Origin: Undibacterium parvum
GTDB taxonomy: Bacteria; Pseudomonadota; Gammaproteobacteria; Burkholderiales; Burkholderiaceae_D
NCBI RefSeq assembly: GCF_003955735.1
Contig: NZ_CP034464.1
Location: forward strand, 1,612,001 to 1,676,000
Length of the DNA stretch: 64,000 nucleotides
Direction: 5' to 3'
Both the position numbers and the translations under genes were made by a program. The notes beneath the pieces were generated by a model. The model saw only the letters and a program-made list of their open reading frames with translations, made no database searches and was not told the DNA's origin. Of the stretch, positions 1 through 9,287 are shown piece by piece. Positions within the stretch are counted from its first letter, which is position 1. The number at the start of each line of letters is the position of its first letter.

Positions 1-353
1 TGCATCTGCCTTGCGATGTTTTGCAGATAAAAAGCATTGCGTGTCTGCACCTCGGGTATCAGCAAGAGGTTTTTAGCATCCGGGCAATATTTTTCTATGG
101 CAGCCATCGCGGCCTGCACCGCCAAAGGCAGCATTTCTGGCGCGAGATTATTAAACCCGCCAGGAAACAGATTGGTATCGACCGGCGCCAGCTTAAAACC
201 GGCATTGCGTAAATCGACCGAGCAATAGAAAGGCGGGGTGTGCTCTTGCCATTCGAGCCGGAACCAACGCTCAATTGCTGGCGTTGCCTCCAATATCTTT
301 TTTTCAAGATCAAGTAGCGGCCCGTTGAGGGCGGTAACCAGATGCGGAACCAT
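1..353 (-). CDS. gshA: Glutamate--cysteine ligase, proteobacterial type (N-terminal part, cut by window edge)
   Basis: First enzyme of glutathione synthesis: ATP-dependent joining of L-glutamate and L-cysteine in the cytosol. Reading the minus strand from ATG at 353 gives 117 open codons that run off the left edge. The N-terminus carries the stretch EWQEHTPPFYCSVDLRN and then VDTNLFPGGFNN, which I recognise as hallmarks of the Burkholderiales-type GshA (TIGR02049-like), a family distinct from the E. coli type. An AAAGG lies just upstream of the ATG on the minus strand. About three quarters of the protein lies outside the window, so the active site cannot be inspected. Confidence 0.85.
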   Translation of the reverse strand, partial: MVPHLVTALNGPLLDLEKKILEATPAIERWFRLEWQEHTPPFYCSVDLRNAGFKLAPVDTNLFPGGFNNLAPEMLPLAVQAAMAAIEKYCPDAKNLLLIPEVQTRNAFYLQNIARQM

Positions 354-430
354 AGTAGCCTTTATTATTGTGCATGCACGTGGCGCAGAACAGGCAGGAG
401 GCTGGCCACGCTAACGGACGTTTAGACCCT

Positions 431-466
431 CCTAGCTTGGGATGAATCAGCAAACTTCAAGCTAGG
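431..466. other. Perfect 9-bp inverted repeat (hairpin) between gshA and the ABM gene
   Basis: CCTAGCTTG at 431-439 is mirrored by CAAGCTAGG at 458-466 with an 18-nt loop. It lies between the divergent gshA promoter side and the 3' end of the ABM gene at 491. There is no T-tract, so it is a weak terminator candidate for the ABM gene; an operator is possible. Confidence 0.4.
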
Positions 467-490
467 ATCTGCCCGATACAGCGCTGGCAA

Positions 491-793
491 TTAGAGCGAT
501 TTACCCAACAGCGTGAAATGCTCAACCAGCGGAGGCGAGGCGAAGTAAGGGCCGACGATCGCACGCCATTCTAAAAAAGCCGGCGATTCGCGGAAATCTA
601 TCGTATGGTTTTCCAAAGTTTCCCAAAAAATCATCAAGACATAGCGCTCAGGCGACTCTATGCCCTTATTTACTTTATAGCCACAAAAACCAGTCGCCTT
701 GGTGATCACTTCATCCAGGCCGCGTTGTATCGCGATGTCAAATTCGGCTTGCTGGCCAGCGTGTATGCGTATGTCTGCGAGTTCAAGTATCAT
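491..793 (-). CDS. Antibiotic biosynthesis monooxygenase (ABM) domain protein
   Basis: A 100-residue protein of the dimeric alpha+beta barrel superfamily. It starts MILELADIRIHAGQQAEFD, has the mid-region RYVLMIFWETLENHTIDFR and ends with a segment typical of ABM/YgiN-like proteins (SPAFLEWRAIVGPYFASPP). Family members act as cofactor-free monooxygenases or haem- or quinone-related enzymes; the substrate here cannot be told. The start is well supported by AGGAAAATC directly before the ATG on the minus strand. It stands alone, upstream of the AI-2E transporter gene on the same strand but separated from it by about 50 bp. Confidence 0.75.
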   Translation of the reverse strand: MILELADIRIHAGQQAEFDIAIQRGLDEVITKATGFCGYKVNKGIESPERYVLMIFWETLENHTIDFRESPAFLEWRAIVGPYFASPPLVEHFTLLGKSL

Positions 794-847
794 GATTTTC
801 CTAAAATAAAGATGTCAATATTGGGGGATAAGAGATTATGCCATCTT

Positions 848-1861
848 TTAGACCAAATCCCGATTACTCAGCTCTTTCTTGATATAGGCATAAAACACCG
901 GCGCGGCGGCCACGCCTGCCAGCCCAAACAAGGCCTCCATCACCAGGATAGCAGTGAGCAATTCCCAGGCTTTGGCATTGATTTGCGAGCCTATGATGCG
1001 CGCATTGAGAAAATATTCTAGCTTATGGATAATCACCATATACGCCAGCGAAATGGCCGCCATCTGTGGCGAGTGCGCCAGACTGACAATCACAATCACG
1101 GTATTGGAAATGATATTCCCAGCAACCGGGATCAAGCCGGCGAAAAAGGTGATGGCGATCATGCTCTTGGTGAGTGGCAAATGCACTCCTGCCAGTGGCA
1201 ACACGATGGCCAGATAAATACCCGTGAACAGCGTATTGATCAAAGAAATACGTACCTGGGCAAAAACCACTTTTTGAAACATCTCGACCAAGATAGTGAT
1301 CCGCTGGTGCAAGGCTGCGGCGAATACCCGATACTGCCTATTACTATTCACATCCTGCAAGGCCACCATACTGCCGATAATCATCCCTAGCAAAAGATGC
1401 ACGATAAGATGCCCCGCCTCTTGACTGAGCAACTTCGCCTCGCCAGAGTGCTCACGCAGCCAGTTAGAAAGCACGCCCTTCAAAGGATCTACCCCCTCCG
1501 GCAAGTAGGAACTCAATACACTGGGCAATTGACTGCGAGATGCCTCAATAATGGCCGCCATTTTCTCCAGCAAGCTCTGCATACTGCCAGCATCACTGCG
1601 AAAAAACACCAGGCAAGCCCAGATGCTGACGCTGATACTAGTAACGATTAAGCTCGATAAAAGGATCACGGCAATCATCCGCGCTTGCTTATTGTTGAAC
1701 TTTTTCTCTATGGTCGGGGTCAACAAATGCACTAGGGAATACACCAGCAAACCGGAATACAAGGCGACCAATAAACCCGCTTTCAGTACCAGCAATAAGG
1801 CCAGAGCGGCCAGCACATACGAAGCGAGGATTGCAGGGCTATTCTTAATCGTTGAACTCAT
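848..1861 (-). CDS. AI-2E family transporter / putative permease (PF01594)
   Basis: A 337-aa polytopic inner-membrane protein with about seven or eight hydrophobic segments: an N-terminal pair, a long amphipathic region around residues 100-150, and a C-terminal cluster including VHLPLTKSMIAITFFAGLIP and a PVAGNIISN segment. The loop and the C-terminal pattern (KLEYFLNARIIGSQI, AKAWELLTAILVMEALFG) are typical of the AI-2E/PerM family, whose members export small molecules or act in Na+/H+ exchange. The substrate is unknown. I prefer ATG at 1861 over the GTG at 1873 because AGGTGA sits 7 nt upstream of it. The MAPEG gene ends 18 bp upstream, so the two are probably co-transcribed. Confidence 0.82.
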   Translation of the reverse strand: MSSTIKNSPAILASYVLAALALLLVLKAGLLVALYSGLLVYSLVHLLTPTIEKKFNNKQARMIAVILLSSLIVTSISVSIWACLVFFRSDAGSMQSLLEKMAAIIEASRSQLPSVLSSYLPEGVDPLKGVLSNWLREHSGEAKLLSQEAGHLIVHLLLGMIIGSMVALQDVNSNRQYRVFAAALHQRITILVEMFQKVVFAQVRISLINTLFTGIYLAIVLPLAGVHLPLTKSMIAITFFAGLIPVAGNIISNTVIVIVSLAHSPQMAAISLAYMVIIHKLEYFLNARIIGSQINAKAWELLTAILVMEALFGLAGVAAAPVFYAYIKKELSNRDLV

Positions 1862-1879
1862 GGGGAGATTCACCTGCGC

Positions 1880-2260
1880 TTAACGTAACAAACCATACAC
1901 AGCACCCAATAACAGCGTGACCGAGGCAAATGTCGCAATACTAAATCCAGCTGCTCGCTTGGCGGCTTCGCGGTAGTAGCTTAAGGCATACCAGATACGG
2001 CCAATTATCCATACCACACCGAGCAAGGCTGCAAATTGATCATTTAGGCAATATGCACATAACCATAAGGCAGGAAAAAAGAAGATTAGTTGCTCTACCG
2101 TATTCATTTGCACGCGTAAGCTGCGTAAAAACTCCGGCGGACCATCGACCGAAGGTGCCAGCACCTGATATTTTATTCTGGCCTTGCCAACTTTGACGAT
2201 AATCCAGAAATACATGCATAAAGTTGCGACTGTGACCCAAGATGTCCATAGAAATTGCAT
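1880..2260 (-). CDS. MAPEG family membrane protein
   Basis: A 126-residue protein with four predicted transmembrane helices. The motif RVQMNTVEQLIFFFPALWL is the signature of the MAPEG fold (membrane-associated proteins in eicosanoid and glutathione metabolism), followed by GRIWYALSYYREAAKRAAGF. Bacterial members may be glutathione-dependent transferases or peroxidases at the inner membrane; the substrate is unknown. It precedes the AI-2E transporter gene on the same strand with an 18-bp gap, so both are likely read from one promoter in 2261-2420. Length and motifs fit the family well. Confidence 0.85.
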   Translation of the reverse strand: MQFLWTSWVTVATLCMYFWIIVKVGKARIKYQVLAPSVDGPPEFLRSLRVQMNTVEQLIFFFPALWLCAYCLNDQFAALLGVVWIIGRIWYALSYYREAAKRAAGFSIATFASVTLLLGAVYGLLR

Positions 2261-2422
2261 ATTTCGCCCCCAGATATTCTTCTAAACTACAGATATGGTC
2301 TTGAATGTCCAACTATCAAGAATTATTTGCAACAATACTTTACATAAGGTGTGTAGACCTTTTGTGTACTTGCCGCGTTAACTAGTGAATGTCTCACTTA
2401 CATCAGGAAATTGAGGTTTACC

Positions 2423-2971
2423 ATGATCAAAAAAACAGCCCTTACTGTCGCAGCCTTAGCCTCAGTATTTAGTCTAAGCACCCTAACTGGCCAGGCACGC
2501 GCGGCAGATTTTGAAGATTATGCCCGTGTTACCAATGTCAGTCCGCAAGTCGAGCAAATTAATGTACCACGACAAGACTGCCGTACCGAATATGAGAACA
2601 CCACCCGTTATCCGACGCGTGAACCAGAACGTAGTGCCGGCGGCGCGATTATTGGCGGCATCGCAGGTGGTTTATTGGGCAGCCAAGTCGGTGGCGGCAA
2701 CGGCAAAATTGCAGCCGCCGCAGTCGGCGCGCTGACCGGTGCCATCGTCGGTGACCGCGTAGACAATAACAACAATGGCAACAATTACAATAACCAAGCC
2801 GTCACAGAAAGTCGCCCGGTGCGTATCTGTCGCAATATTGACAACTGGGAAACCCGTACCACTGGTTATGCCGTCACTTACGAATACCATAACCGCAGCT
2901 ACACCAGCATCATGCCGTATGATCCAGGCTCACGCCTGAAATTACATGTGTCCCTGACACCGCGCCCTTGA
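2423..2971 (+). CDS. Secreted glycine-zipper 2TM domain protein
   Basis: 182 aa. It has a Sec signal peptide (KK near the start, a hydrophobic core, and cleavage near QARA/AD at residues 26-29) followed by a glycine zipper at about residues 73-112 (GGAIIGGIAGGLLGSQVGGG, then AAAAVGALTGAIVGD). An Asn-rich linker and a C-terminal part with TYEYHNRSYTSIMPYDPGSR follow. This is the usual architecture of Rick_17kDa_Anti/glycine-zipper envelope proteins; the molecular role is not known. ATG at 2423 is chosen over TTG at 2411 because GAGG lies 7 nt before it. Monocistronic: a strong terminator follows. Confidence 0.8.
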   Translation: MIKKTALTVAALASVFSLSTLTGQARAADFEDYARVTNVSPQVEQINVPRQDCRTEYENTTRYPTREPERSAGGAIIGGIAGGLLGSQVGGGNGKIAAAAVGALTGAIVGDRVDNNNNGNNYNNQAVTESRPVRICRNIDNWETRTTGYAVTYEYHNRSYTSIMPYDPGSRLKLHVSLTPRP

Positions 2972-3012
2972 CGCACCCTTGACGCGCCCTTGAACTACAC
3001 GCGCCAGTCGTG

Positions 3013-3043
3013 AAAAAAATGCCGCGAATTGCGGCATTTTTTT
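3013..3043 (+). terminator. Rho-independent terminator after the glycine-zipper gene
   Basis: AAAAAAATGCCGC, a GAATT loop and GCGGCATTTTTTT form a perfect stem with A and T tracts on both sides. It can therefore work on both strands, but only the plus-strand gene ends here. Confidence 0.9.
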
Positions 3044-3083
3044 CATTCAAACTCGCACTTTCTAGCCACTAGCCCCACAGAAT

Positions 3084-3111
3084 TTGCCAGGAAATACCCT
3101 ACTTTTATAGT
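3084..3111 (+). promoter_or_regulatory. Possible sigma70 promoter of the diguanylate cyclase gene
   Basis: TTGCCA (3084-3089), a 16-bp spacer and TATAGT (3106-3111), 70 bp before the ATG at 3182. Read by eye only. Confidence 0.35.
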
Positions 3112-3181
3112 ATGATCGTGCCTCAATGAGATTAACATGCTGAAAGCTTAAGCTTCACGCCCAACTTCCTTCCCAGGGTCC

Positions 3182-4651
3182 ATGCGAAAATTTTTAAGAC
3201 AATACAGTCTGCTGATTTGGCTTACTTTCATCCTGATCACAGGATTTGTAGCTATTTTACTCACTAGTTATATAGTCTCTAAAGATTCTCTACAGCAAGG
3301 CATCGCAGAGAAAAGCCTGCCCATCACCGGCGACAGTGTGTATTCAGAAATTCAAAAAGACATACTACGCCCGGTCTTCATTTCGGCTCAAATGGCGCAG
3401 GATACTTTTTTGCGTGATTGGATCATCAATGGCGAAGAAGAACCTGCGCTGATCAGCAAGTATCTAAAAGAGATTAAGGCCAAGAACAATGCCGTCTCTA
3501 GCTTCTTGGTGTCGGATGTAAGTCATCAGTATTACCATCCGGACGGCACTCTTAAGATCGTCAAAGAAACTGAAGCACGTGATGCCTGGTACTTCAGGGT
3601 GCGCAAATTAAAAACCGCTTATGAAACCAATGTCGATGCCGACATGGCGAATCACGACAATATGACGATCTTCATCAATCATAAAATACTCGATTACAGC
3701 GGCAAATTCATAGGCGTTACCGGCATAGGTCTGACTCTGGACGGTATGAAGCGTGTCATAGACAGTTATCAAACACGCTTTCATCGCAATATCTATTTTG
3801 TCGATGCCAAAGGCAATCTGGTACTGGCTGGCAGCGCGGTCAAGCGTCTCGGCACTAACATCCTTAAAGCCCCCGGTATCAGTAGTATCGCCAGTCAGAT
3901 ACTAGCCAATAGCAAGAACGACTCCCTGCATTTAGAGTACAACCTAGAGGATGAAAAAATCTTACTCAATGCGCGCTTTATTCCTGAGTTAGGCTGGCAT
4001 TTACTGGTCGAACAAGAATTGAACGAGCAACTCAAACCACTACACGATGTCTTGCTCATGGATGCAATCATCAGCGCCATCATTACGCTGATCGTATTGA
4101 GTCTGGTCTTGATCACGGTGCGGCGTCATCAAAATCGCATAGAAAAAACCGCGGCGACCGATCAACTGACCTCATTGCCAAATCGCCAGGCTTTCGATTT
4201 TGTATTTGAAAACGCCTTGTTAGATAGCGAACGCTCGCGCCAACCTCTGTGCGTGGCTATCATAGACATCGATTTTTTCAAAAAAGTGAATGATAAACAT
4301 GGACATTTAGTCGGCGACCATGTGCTCAAAGAGATTGCCATGATTGCCAAACGCTCCCTGCGCGAGAGCGATGTCATCTGTCGCTGGGGTGGTGAAGAAT
4401 TCGTTATTTTGCTGAAAAACTGTACCTTAGAAAAAGCCACCGCGATCGCAGAAAATCTACGCCTGACCATCGCCAATAACGATTTTTCCCGCACCACCGA
4501 TTTGGCCAGAACGCGTCTGAGCATCACGGTCAGTATGGGGGTGGCGCTATGCAAAGATAAAGAGAATGAAGACAGCGTGTTTGAGCGGGCCGACGTGGCG
4601 CTGTATCAAGCCAAAGAAAACGGCCGCAACAGCGTGTATTTTTCAGAATAA
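3182..4651 (+). CDS. Membrane-bound diguanylate cyclase with periplasmic Cache sensor and GGDEF domain
   Basis: 489 aa. TM1 is at about residues 11-33, a periplasmic dCache-type sensor at about 35-295 (including DAWYFRVRKLKTAYETNVD and a GKFIGVTGIGLTLD strand typical of Cache domains), TM2 at about 298-317, and a GGDEF domain at about 335-489. The active-site loop is GGEEF (residues 403-407) and RESD lies exactly five residues before it, so the inhibitory I-site is intact. The predicted activity is 2 GTP to c-di-GMP with product inhibition, controlled by an unknown periplasmic ligand. No EAL domain is present. It ends 3 bp from the convergent DUF2520 gene. Confidence 0.92.
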   Translation: MRKFLRQYSLLIWLTFILITGFVAILLTSYIVSKDSLQQGIAEKSLPITGDSVYSEIQKDILRPVFISAQMAQDTFLRDWIINGEEEPALISKYLKEIKAKNNAVSSFLVSDVSHQYYHPDGTLKIVKETEARDAWYFRVRKLKTAYETNVDADMANHDNMTIFINHKILDYSGKFIGVTGIGLTLDGMKRVIDSYQTRFHRNIYFVDAKGNLVLAGSAVKRLGTNILKAPGISSIASQILANSKNDSLHLEYNLEDEKILLNARFIPELGWHLLVEQELNEQLKPLHDVLLMDAIISAIITLIVLSLVLITVRRHQNRIEKTAATDQLTSLPNRQAFDFVFENALLDSERSRQPLCVAIIDIDFFKKVNDKHGHLVGDHVLKEIAMIAKRSLRESDVICRWGGEEFVILLKNCTLEKATAIAENLRLTIANNDFSRTTDLARTRLSITVSMGVALCKDKENEDSVFERADVALYQAKENGRNSVYFSE

Positions 4652-4654
4652 GCC

Positions 4655-5494
4655 TTACAAGGTTTTTTTACGTGCTGCCAATTCTATGGTTGGCGGAATG
4701 AACGCCTGATACAAATCCCCGGCCGTCTTATCCCAGCGTTCTACCACTTGCTGTTGCAAGCCCACCGTCTGCATATCCCCACGTGCAATCGGGCCGGTCA
4801 AAGCCGCCGCAGTACCTAGCTTAAATACATTGTCCAGGCTTAGCGTAGCCAAGGGTTGCGCCATCGCCAGGGCCGTCTCGCGCGGGATGCCCGCTGCCTG
4901 ATAGGCCTGCAAGGCGGTCTCCATCAAGGTCACTAGATAATTGCTGGCAAACACCGAGCCTGCGTGATATAGCAATTTATTTTCCGCCTGTATCTCGACC
5001 ACCTTGGCATCGATCGCGTTTAGCGCAGTACTAAGGATTATGAGAGCCGCGGCGTCACCTTCGATACTACAAATGCTGCCAGAAAAATTGGCCGCCAGCG
5101 CTGCCGGATCGGCAAAACTTCGCACCGGATGCAGGCTGGCAATCTGCACGCCCAAAGCACTGGCGGCGGCTAATTCTGTCGAGGCTTTGGCACCGCTACA
5201 ATGAAACAGCACACTACCGGGCAACAGCAAACCAAGCTCTAATAAAGCGGCACAACTGGCCTGTATCTGGTCATCCGGCACCGTCAGCATGGTGACATCG
5301 GCGGGCTGCAATTGGGCCATATCGCTGATCGCCTCACCGGCACCAATAAATTGCAATGCATCCAATGCCGAGGCCAGACTGCGATTGCACACTTGACCAA
5401 GATGAAACACCTGATGCTGAGAAAATTGCCGTCCCAAGACGCGCCCCACTTTACCGGCGCCAATAATATTTAAGCTCTTAGTCAAACTCTTCAT
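4655..5494 (-). CDS. Rossmann-like / DUF2520 domain oxidoreductase-like protein
   Basis: 279 aa from ATG at 5494. The N-terminal Rossmann fold has the dinucleotide motif GAGKVGRVLG (about residues 10-19) and the strand ADVTMLTVPDDQI. The C-terminal helical DUF2520 domain includes NKLLYHAGSVFASNYLVTL, the part that resembles ketopantoate reductase and 6PGDH-like dimerisation domains. The substrate is unknown. The reading frame stays open upstream, but that part overlaps the Crp/Fnr gene on the same strand, and the GAGKVG start is typical of the family. The Crp/Fnr gene ends 19 bp upstream, so both are probably one transcript. Confidence 0.82.
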   Translation of the reverse strand: MKSLTKSLNIIGAGKVGRVLGRQFSQHQVFHLGQVCNRSLASALDALQFIGAGEAISDMAQLQPADVTMLTVPDDQIQASCAALLELGLLLPGSVLFHCSGAKASTELAAASALGVQIASLHPVRSFADPAALAANFSGSICSIEGDAAALIILSTALNAIDAKVVEIQAENKLLYHAGSVFASNYLVTLMETALQAYQAAGIPRETALAMAQPLATLSLDNVFKLGTAAALTGPIARGDMQTVGLQQQVVERWDKTAGDLYQAFIPPTIELAARKKTL

Positions 5495-5513
5495 CACGAA
5501 TGTATTTATAAAT

Positions 5514-6236
5514 TTAATCAGGAAACTGGCTGGAAAAACTGCGCAAGCCGGGTAAATCAAGAATGGTGATACCGCCATAATCGACCGAAAGAAGTTTTTT
5601 CTTTTCCAGTAACTGCAAGGCTTGATTGGCACGCTGGCGCGAGACGCTGGAGATATAGCCGATTTCTTCCTGCGAGATTTGCAACTGCAAACCACCACCA
5701 GGATTGAGGTAGGGATTAAACATGGCGGCGATGCAGCGCGCCACACGCGTATCGGTATCTAACATGCGGTCAAACTCAACCAGGGAAATAAACAGGCCGA
5801 GACGCTCATTGAGTTGCTGTAATAAAAACCGGTTAAATGGGATGCTGTTATCGAGCAAATAGTTGAAGGTAGTGCGCGGCATATACGCAACCCGGGTATC
5901 GCGCAAGGCCACCACATCGTATTTGCGATTTTCCGTTTTCAGCATCGAGCCTTCGCCAAACCAGCCGCCCGCTAACATGCAACTAAAGGTGATGGTTTTA
6001 CCCTCGGGCGAAATACTGCTCATCTTCAGGAAACCGTCTATCACACCCATCCAATGATCGACGCTATCGCCTTTACGGCAGGCATAGGAACCAGCCGGTA
6101 CAAAACGCTCCACCACTTCGCTCTCTACTCTTTGCAGATGTTCTGGCGCCAACATCTTGGCCCACATGCTTTTAGCAAAACGTTCTTTTGGTTCACTGGT
6201 TTCTTGTTGCTTAATATTCTTTGCGTCTTCAATCAT
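5514..6236 (-). CDS. Crp/Fnr family transcriptional regulator
   Basis: 240 aa. An N-terminal cyclic-nucleotide-binding-like beta-roll covers about residues 25-145 (VVERFVPAGSYACRKGDSVD, then GWFGEGSMLK). A long dimerisation helix and a C-terminal winged helix-turn-helix follow, in which SQEEIGYISSVSRQRANQAL is the recognition unit. There is no N-terminal cysteine cluster, so it is not an Fe-S Fnr. It is divergent from the acyl-CoA ligase/ABC transporter cluster (295-bp shared intergenic region) and is the most obvious candidate regulator of it. No clear palindromic site could be assigned by eye in that region. Confidence 0.85.
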   Translation of the reverse strand: MIEDAKNIKQQETSEPKERFAKSMWAKMLAPEHLQRVESEVVERFVPAGSYACRKGDSVDHWMGVIDGFLKMSSISPEGKTITFSCMLAGGWFGEGSMLKTENRKYDVVALRDTRVAYMPRTTFNYLLDNSIPFNRFLLQQLNERLGLFISLVEFDRMLDTDTRVARCIAAMFNPYLNPGGGLQLQISQEEIGYISSVSRQRANQALQLLEKKKLLSVDYGGITILDLPGLRSFSSQFPD

Positions 6237-6531
6237 ATTGTGCAGCGCACCACCGATAGTTGATAAATACAGACAGATTGTCGGTTAAATGACAGCAAGC
6301 GAAATAGCGAGCCTCTACTATCATTCCAACAAAAGATATAAATTGATACAGAGACATTGTAAGCCACTATGTACAACTGCTAGTACCAGTGATCAGCTCT
6401 ACGATACTTTTCATCAATCGCAGATAAAAGACAACAGCTCAGTTACAGATACCAGCAGATACGAGCGGGCGTAAGCACCCCGTAAGTATAGCTGCAGAGA
6501 CTAGTGTCAAAAAAGAACCTTGGTGGAGACC

Positions 6532-8484
6532 ATGAACCAAAACGATCTAGCGAACACGACTTTTCCAAGGCTCATGCTGCAGCATGCACTAGTGCGACCT
6601 TTGCACCCCGCTTTTCGCGAAAAACATCTGGGTATCTGGCAAACCTGGAGCTGGCAACAAGTCGCTGCTGAAGTGCGGGCACTGGCCTGCGGATTAGCGG
6701 CACAGGGTTTTCAACGTGGCATGAACCTGGCCATCATCGGTGACAATCGTCCGCGCCTGTACTGGGCAATGGCAGCCGCGCAATGTCTGGGCGGCATCGC
6801 AGTTCCTCTGTATCAGGATGCCCCCGCCGCCGACATGATTTTCGTGCTGGAGAACGCCGAGATCAGCTTTGCCGTGGTGGAAGATCAGGAACAGGTAGAT
6901 AAATTACTCGCCATCAAGCAAGACTATCCGGCCTTGGCCAACATCGCCTACGACGACCACAAGGGCATGCGTCACTATCACCAGTCTGGCCTGGTGTCTT
7001 ACCAAAAACTGCAAGATCTGGGACGAGAATATGATGCCGCCCATCCTGATTTTTTCATGCAACAAGTCAATCTGGGTCAGCCTGATGATACTGCCGTCAT
7101 GCTCTACACTTCGGGCACCACAGGCAAAGCGAAGGGGGTCTGCCAGACCCACAGATCCTTCATGAGCGCCGCCATCGGCGGAATCGCTTTCGATAAACTC
7201 AGCGCCAACGAAGATATCCTTTCCTACCTGCCTATGGCTTGGGTCGGTGATCACCTGTTTTCTTATGCGCAGGCCTTGGTCGCCGGTTTCACCGTCAATT
7301 GCCCTGAGTCGGGCGATACCGTGCTCAGTGATTTACGCGAAGTCGGGCCTAGCTATTATTTTGCACCGCCACGCGTATTTGAAAACATGCTCACTACCGT
7401 CATGATACGGATGGAAGACGCCAGTAGCATCAAGCGCGGTCTGTTTCATCACTACATGGAAGTGGCGCGCCGCGTCGGTGCCGATATTCTCGATGGTAAG
7501 CCGGTCGCGACGCTAGACAAACTGAACTATGCAGTCGGCAACGCTCTGGTGTATGGCCCCCTGAAAAATGTACTGGGCCTGAGCCGTGTCAAGGTCGCCT
7601 ACACCGCCGGTGCGGCGATCGGCCCCGATCTGTTTCGCTTTTACCGTTCTATCGGCATCAATCTGAAACAGCTCTACGGTGCCACCGAAACCTGTGCCTA
7701 TGTCTGTCTGCAACCGGATGGCAATATCAAGTTCGACAGCGTTGGTCTGGCCGCGCCCGGGGTAGAAGTCAAGTTAGCCGAGAATGGCGAAGTGCTGGTG
7801 AAATCCTGCGCCATGCTCAAGGAATACTACAAACGCCCCGATGCCACCGCTGAGGTGATCGATGCCGATGGTTATTTCCACACCGGTGATGCCGGTATAT
7901 TCGACCATGAAGGCCATCTAAAAATCATAGACCGCGCGGCCGATGTCGGCAAGATGACCCATGGCGACATGTTTGCGCCCAACTACATAGAAAACAAGCT
8001 GAAATTTTTCCCATTTATTAAAGAAGCGGTGGCCTTCGGTCAGGATAGAGACATGGTCTGCGCCTTTATTAATATCGATATAGAAGCGGTCGGCAACTGG
8101 TCAGAACGACGCGGCATTGCCTATTCTGGCTACACCGATCTGGCGGCAAAAAAAGAGACTTACGATCTGATCTCCGAATGCATACAAAAGGTCAATGCCG
8201 ATCTGGCCAGCGAAGAGCTGATGGCCGGTACCCAAATCCATAGATTCCTGATACTGCACAAAGAACTCGATCCCGACGATGATGAGCTGACACGCACCCG
8301 TAAAGTCAGGCGACGCTTCGTGGCAGAAAAGTACAAGGTCCTAATCGACGCACTGTACAGCGGCCGACAATCCCAATACATAGAAACCCTTGTCAAGTTT
8401 GAAGATGGACGGCAAGGCACGGTGGCCGCCGATCTGCGCATCGTCGATGTCAAAACTTTCCATCCAGCCCAGCAAGCAGCGTAA
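6532..8484 (+). CDS. AMP-forming acyl-CoA synthetase (long-chain/aromatic acid CoA ligase type)
   Basis: 650 aa, ANL superfamily. The AMP-binding P-loop motif YTSGTTGKAKG is at about residues 192-202. Further motifs are QLYGATETCAYVCLQ (adenine-binding region) and GYFHTGDAG with KIIDRAADVGKM (hinge). The reaction is a carboxylic acid plus ATP plus CoA giving acyl-CoA, in the cytosol. The C-terminal part (KELDPDDDELTRTRKVRR) resembles long-chain-type ligases. ATG at 6532 is preceded by TGGTGGAG; the upstream TTG and GTG are less likely. It is the first gene of a cluster with a complete LivGHMKF-type ABC importer, so it probably activates the imported acid. The true substrate is unknown. Confidence 0.88.
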   Translation: MNQNDLANTTFPRLMLQHALVRPLHPAFREKHLGIWQTWSWQQVAAEVRALACGLAAQGFQRGMNLAIIGDNRPRLYWAMAAAQCLGGIAVPLYQDAPAADMIFVLENAEISFAVVEDQEQVDKLLAIKQDYPALANIAYDDHKGMRHYHQSGLVSYQKLQDLGREYDAAHPDFFMQQVNLGQPDDTAVMLYTSGTTGKAKGVCQTHRSFMSAAIGGIAFDKLSANEDILSYLPMAWVGDHLFSYAQALVAGFTVNCPESGDTVLSDLREVGPSYYFAPPRVFENMLTTVMIRMEDASSIKRGLFHHYMEVARRVGADILDGKPVATLDKLNYAVGNALVYGPLKNVLGLSRVKVAYTAGAAIGPDLFRFYRSIGINLKQLYGATETCAYVCLQPDGNIKFDSVGLAAPGVEVKLAENGEVLVKSCAMLKEYYKRPDATAEVIDADGYFHTGDAGIFDHEGHLKIIDRAADVGKMTHGDMFAPNYIENKLKFFPFIKEAVAFGQDRDMVCAFINIDIEAVGNWSERRGIAYSGYTDLAAKKETYDLISECIQKVNADLASEELMAGTQIHRFLILHKELDPDDDELTRTRKVRRRFVAEKYKVLIDALYSGRQSQYIETLVKFEDGRQGTVAADLRIVDVKTFHPAQQAA

Positions 8485-8492
8485 AGACAGCG

Positions 8493-9281
8493 ATGACACA
8501 GACTAGAAAAATTGGTGAGGTGATACTCGATTTACAGGGAATTTCCCTGTCATTTGGTGGCGTTAAGGCGCTCACGAATATCTCCTTCAACGTCAAGGAA
8601 CATGAAATCCGCGCCATCATCGGCCCCAACGGTGCCGGTAAAAGTTCGATGCTCAACGTCATCAACGGCGTGTATCGACCTCAGTTAGGCGAGATCACCT
8701 ATCGCGGCGTGCAGCGTAAGGATATGAACACCTACGCCGCGGCCAAGAGCGGCATCGCGCGTACCTTCCAGAACATCGCCTTATTTAAAGGGATGAGCGT
8801 GCTCGATAACATCATGACCGGACGCAATCTGAAGATGAAGAGTAATTTTTTGATGCAGGCACTGTACTGGGGCCCTGCACAAAAAGAAGAAATAGCGCAT
8901 AGAGAAAAGGTGGAAGAGATCATTGATTTTCTAGAGATACAGCACATCCGTAAAACCCCGGTAGGGCGGCTCTCGTATGGCTTGCAAAAACGCGTGGAAC
9001 TGGGACGCGCGCTGGCTGCCGAGCCTGAGATACTCTTACTCGATGAACCTATGGCCGGTATGAACGTTGAAGAGAAACAAGACATGAGTCGTTTCATCCT
9101 GGACGTCAATGATCAACTCGGTACGACTATCGTTTTGATCGAACACGATATGGGTGTGGTCATGGATATTTCAGATCGGGTGGTGGTACTCGATTACGGC
9201 AAAAAAATTGGCGACGGCACACCCGACGAGGTTCTGGCGAATCAGGAAGTGATTAATGCATATTTAGGTGTGGCGCACTAG
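8493..9281 (+). CDS. Branched-chain amino acid-type ABC transporter ATPase (LivG-like)
   Basis: 262 aa. The Walker A motif GPNGAGKSS is at about residues 43-51. The signature is LSYGLQKRVELGRAL (LSYGxQ instead of LSGGQ, as is common in LivG proteins), Walker B is ILLLDEPMAGMN and the switch is IEHDMGVVMD. The C-terminal BCA_ABC_TP_C extension (DGTPDEVLANQEVINAYLG) marks the LivG group. It energises import with the LivF-like partner at 13267. The start lies 8 bp after the ligase stop, suggesting translational coupling. Confidence 0.92.
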   Translation: MTQTRKIGEVILDLQGISLSFGGVKALTNISFNVKEHEIRAIIGPNGAGKSSMLNVINGVYRPQLGEITYRGVQRKDMNTYAAAKSGIARTFQNIALFKGMSVLDNIMTGRNLKMKSNFLMQALYWGPAQKEEIAHREKVEEIIDFLEIQHIRKTPVGRLSYGLQKRVELGRALAAEPEILLLDEPMAGMNVEEKQDMSRFILDVNDQLGTTIVLIEHDMGVVMDISDRVVVLDYGKKIGDGTPDEVLANQEVINAYLGVAH

Positions 9282-9287
9282 GTTTTA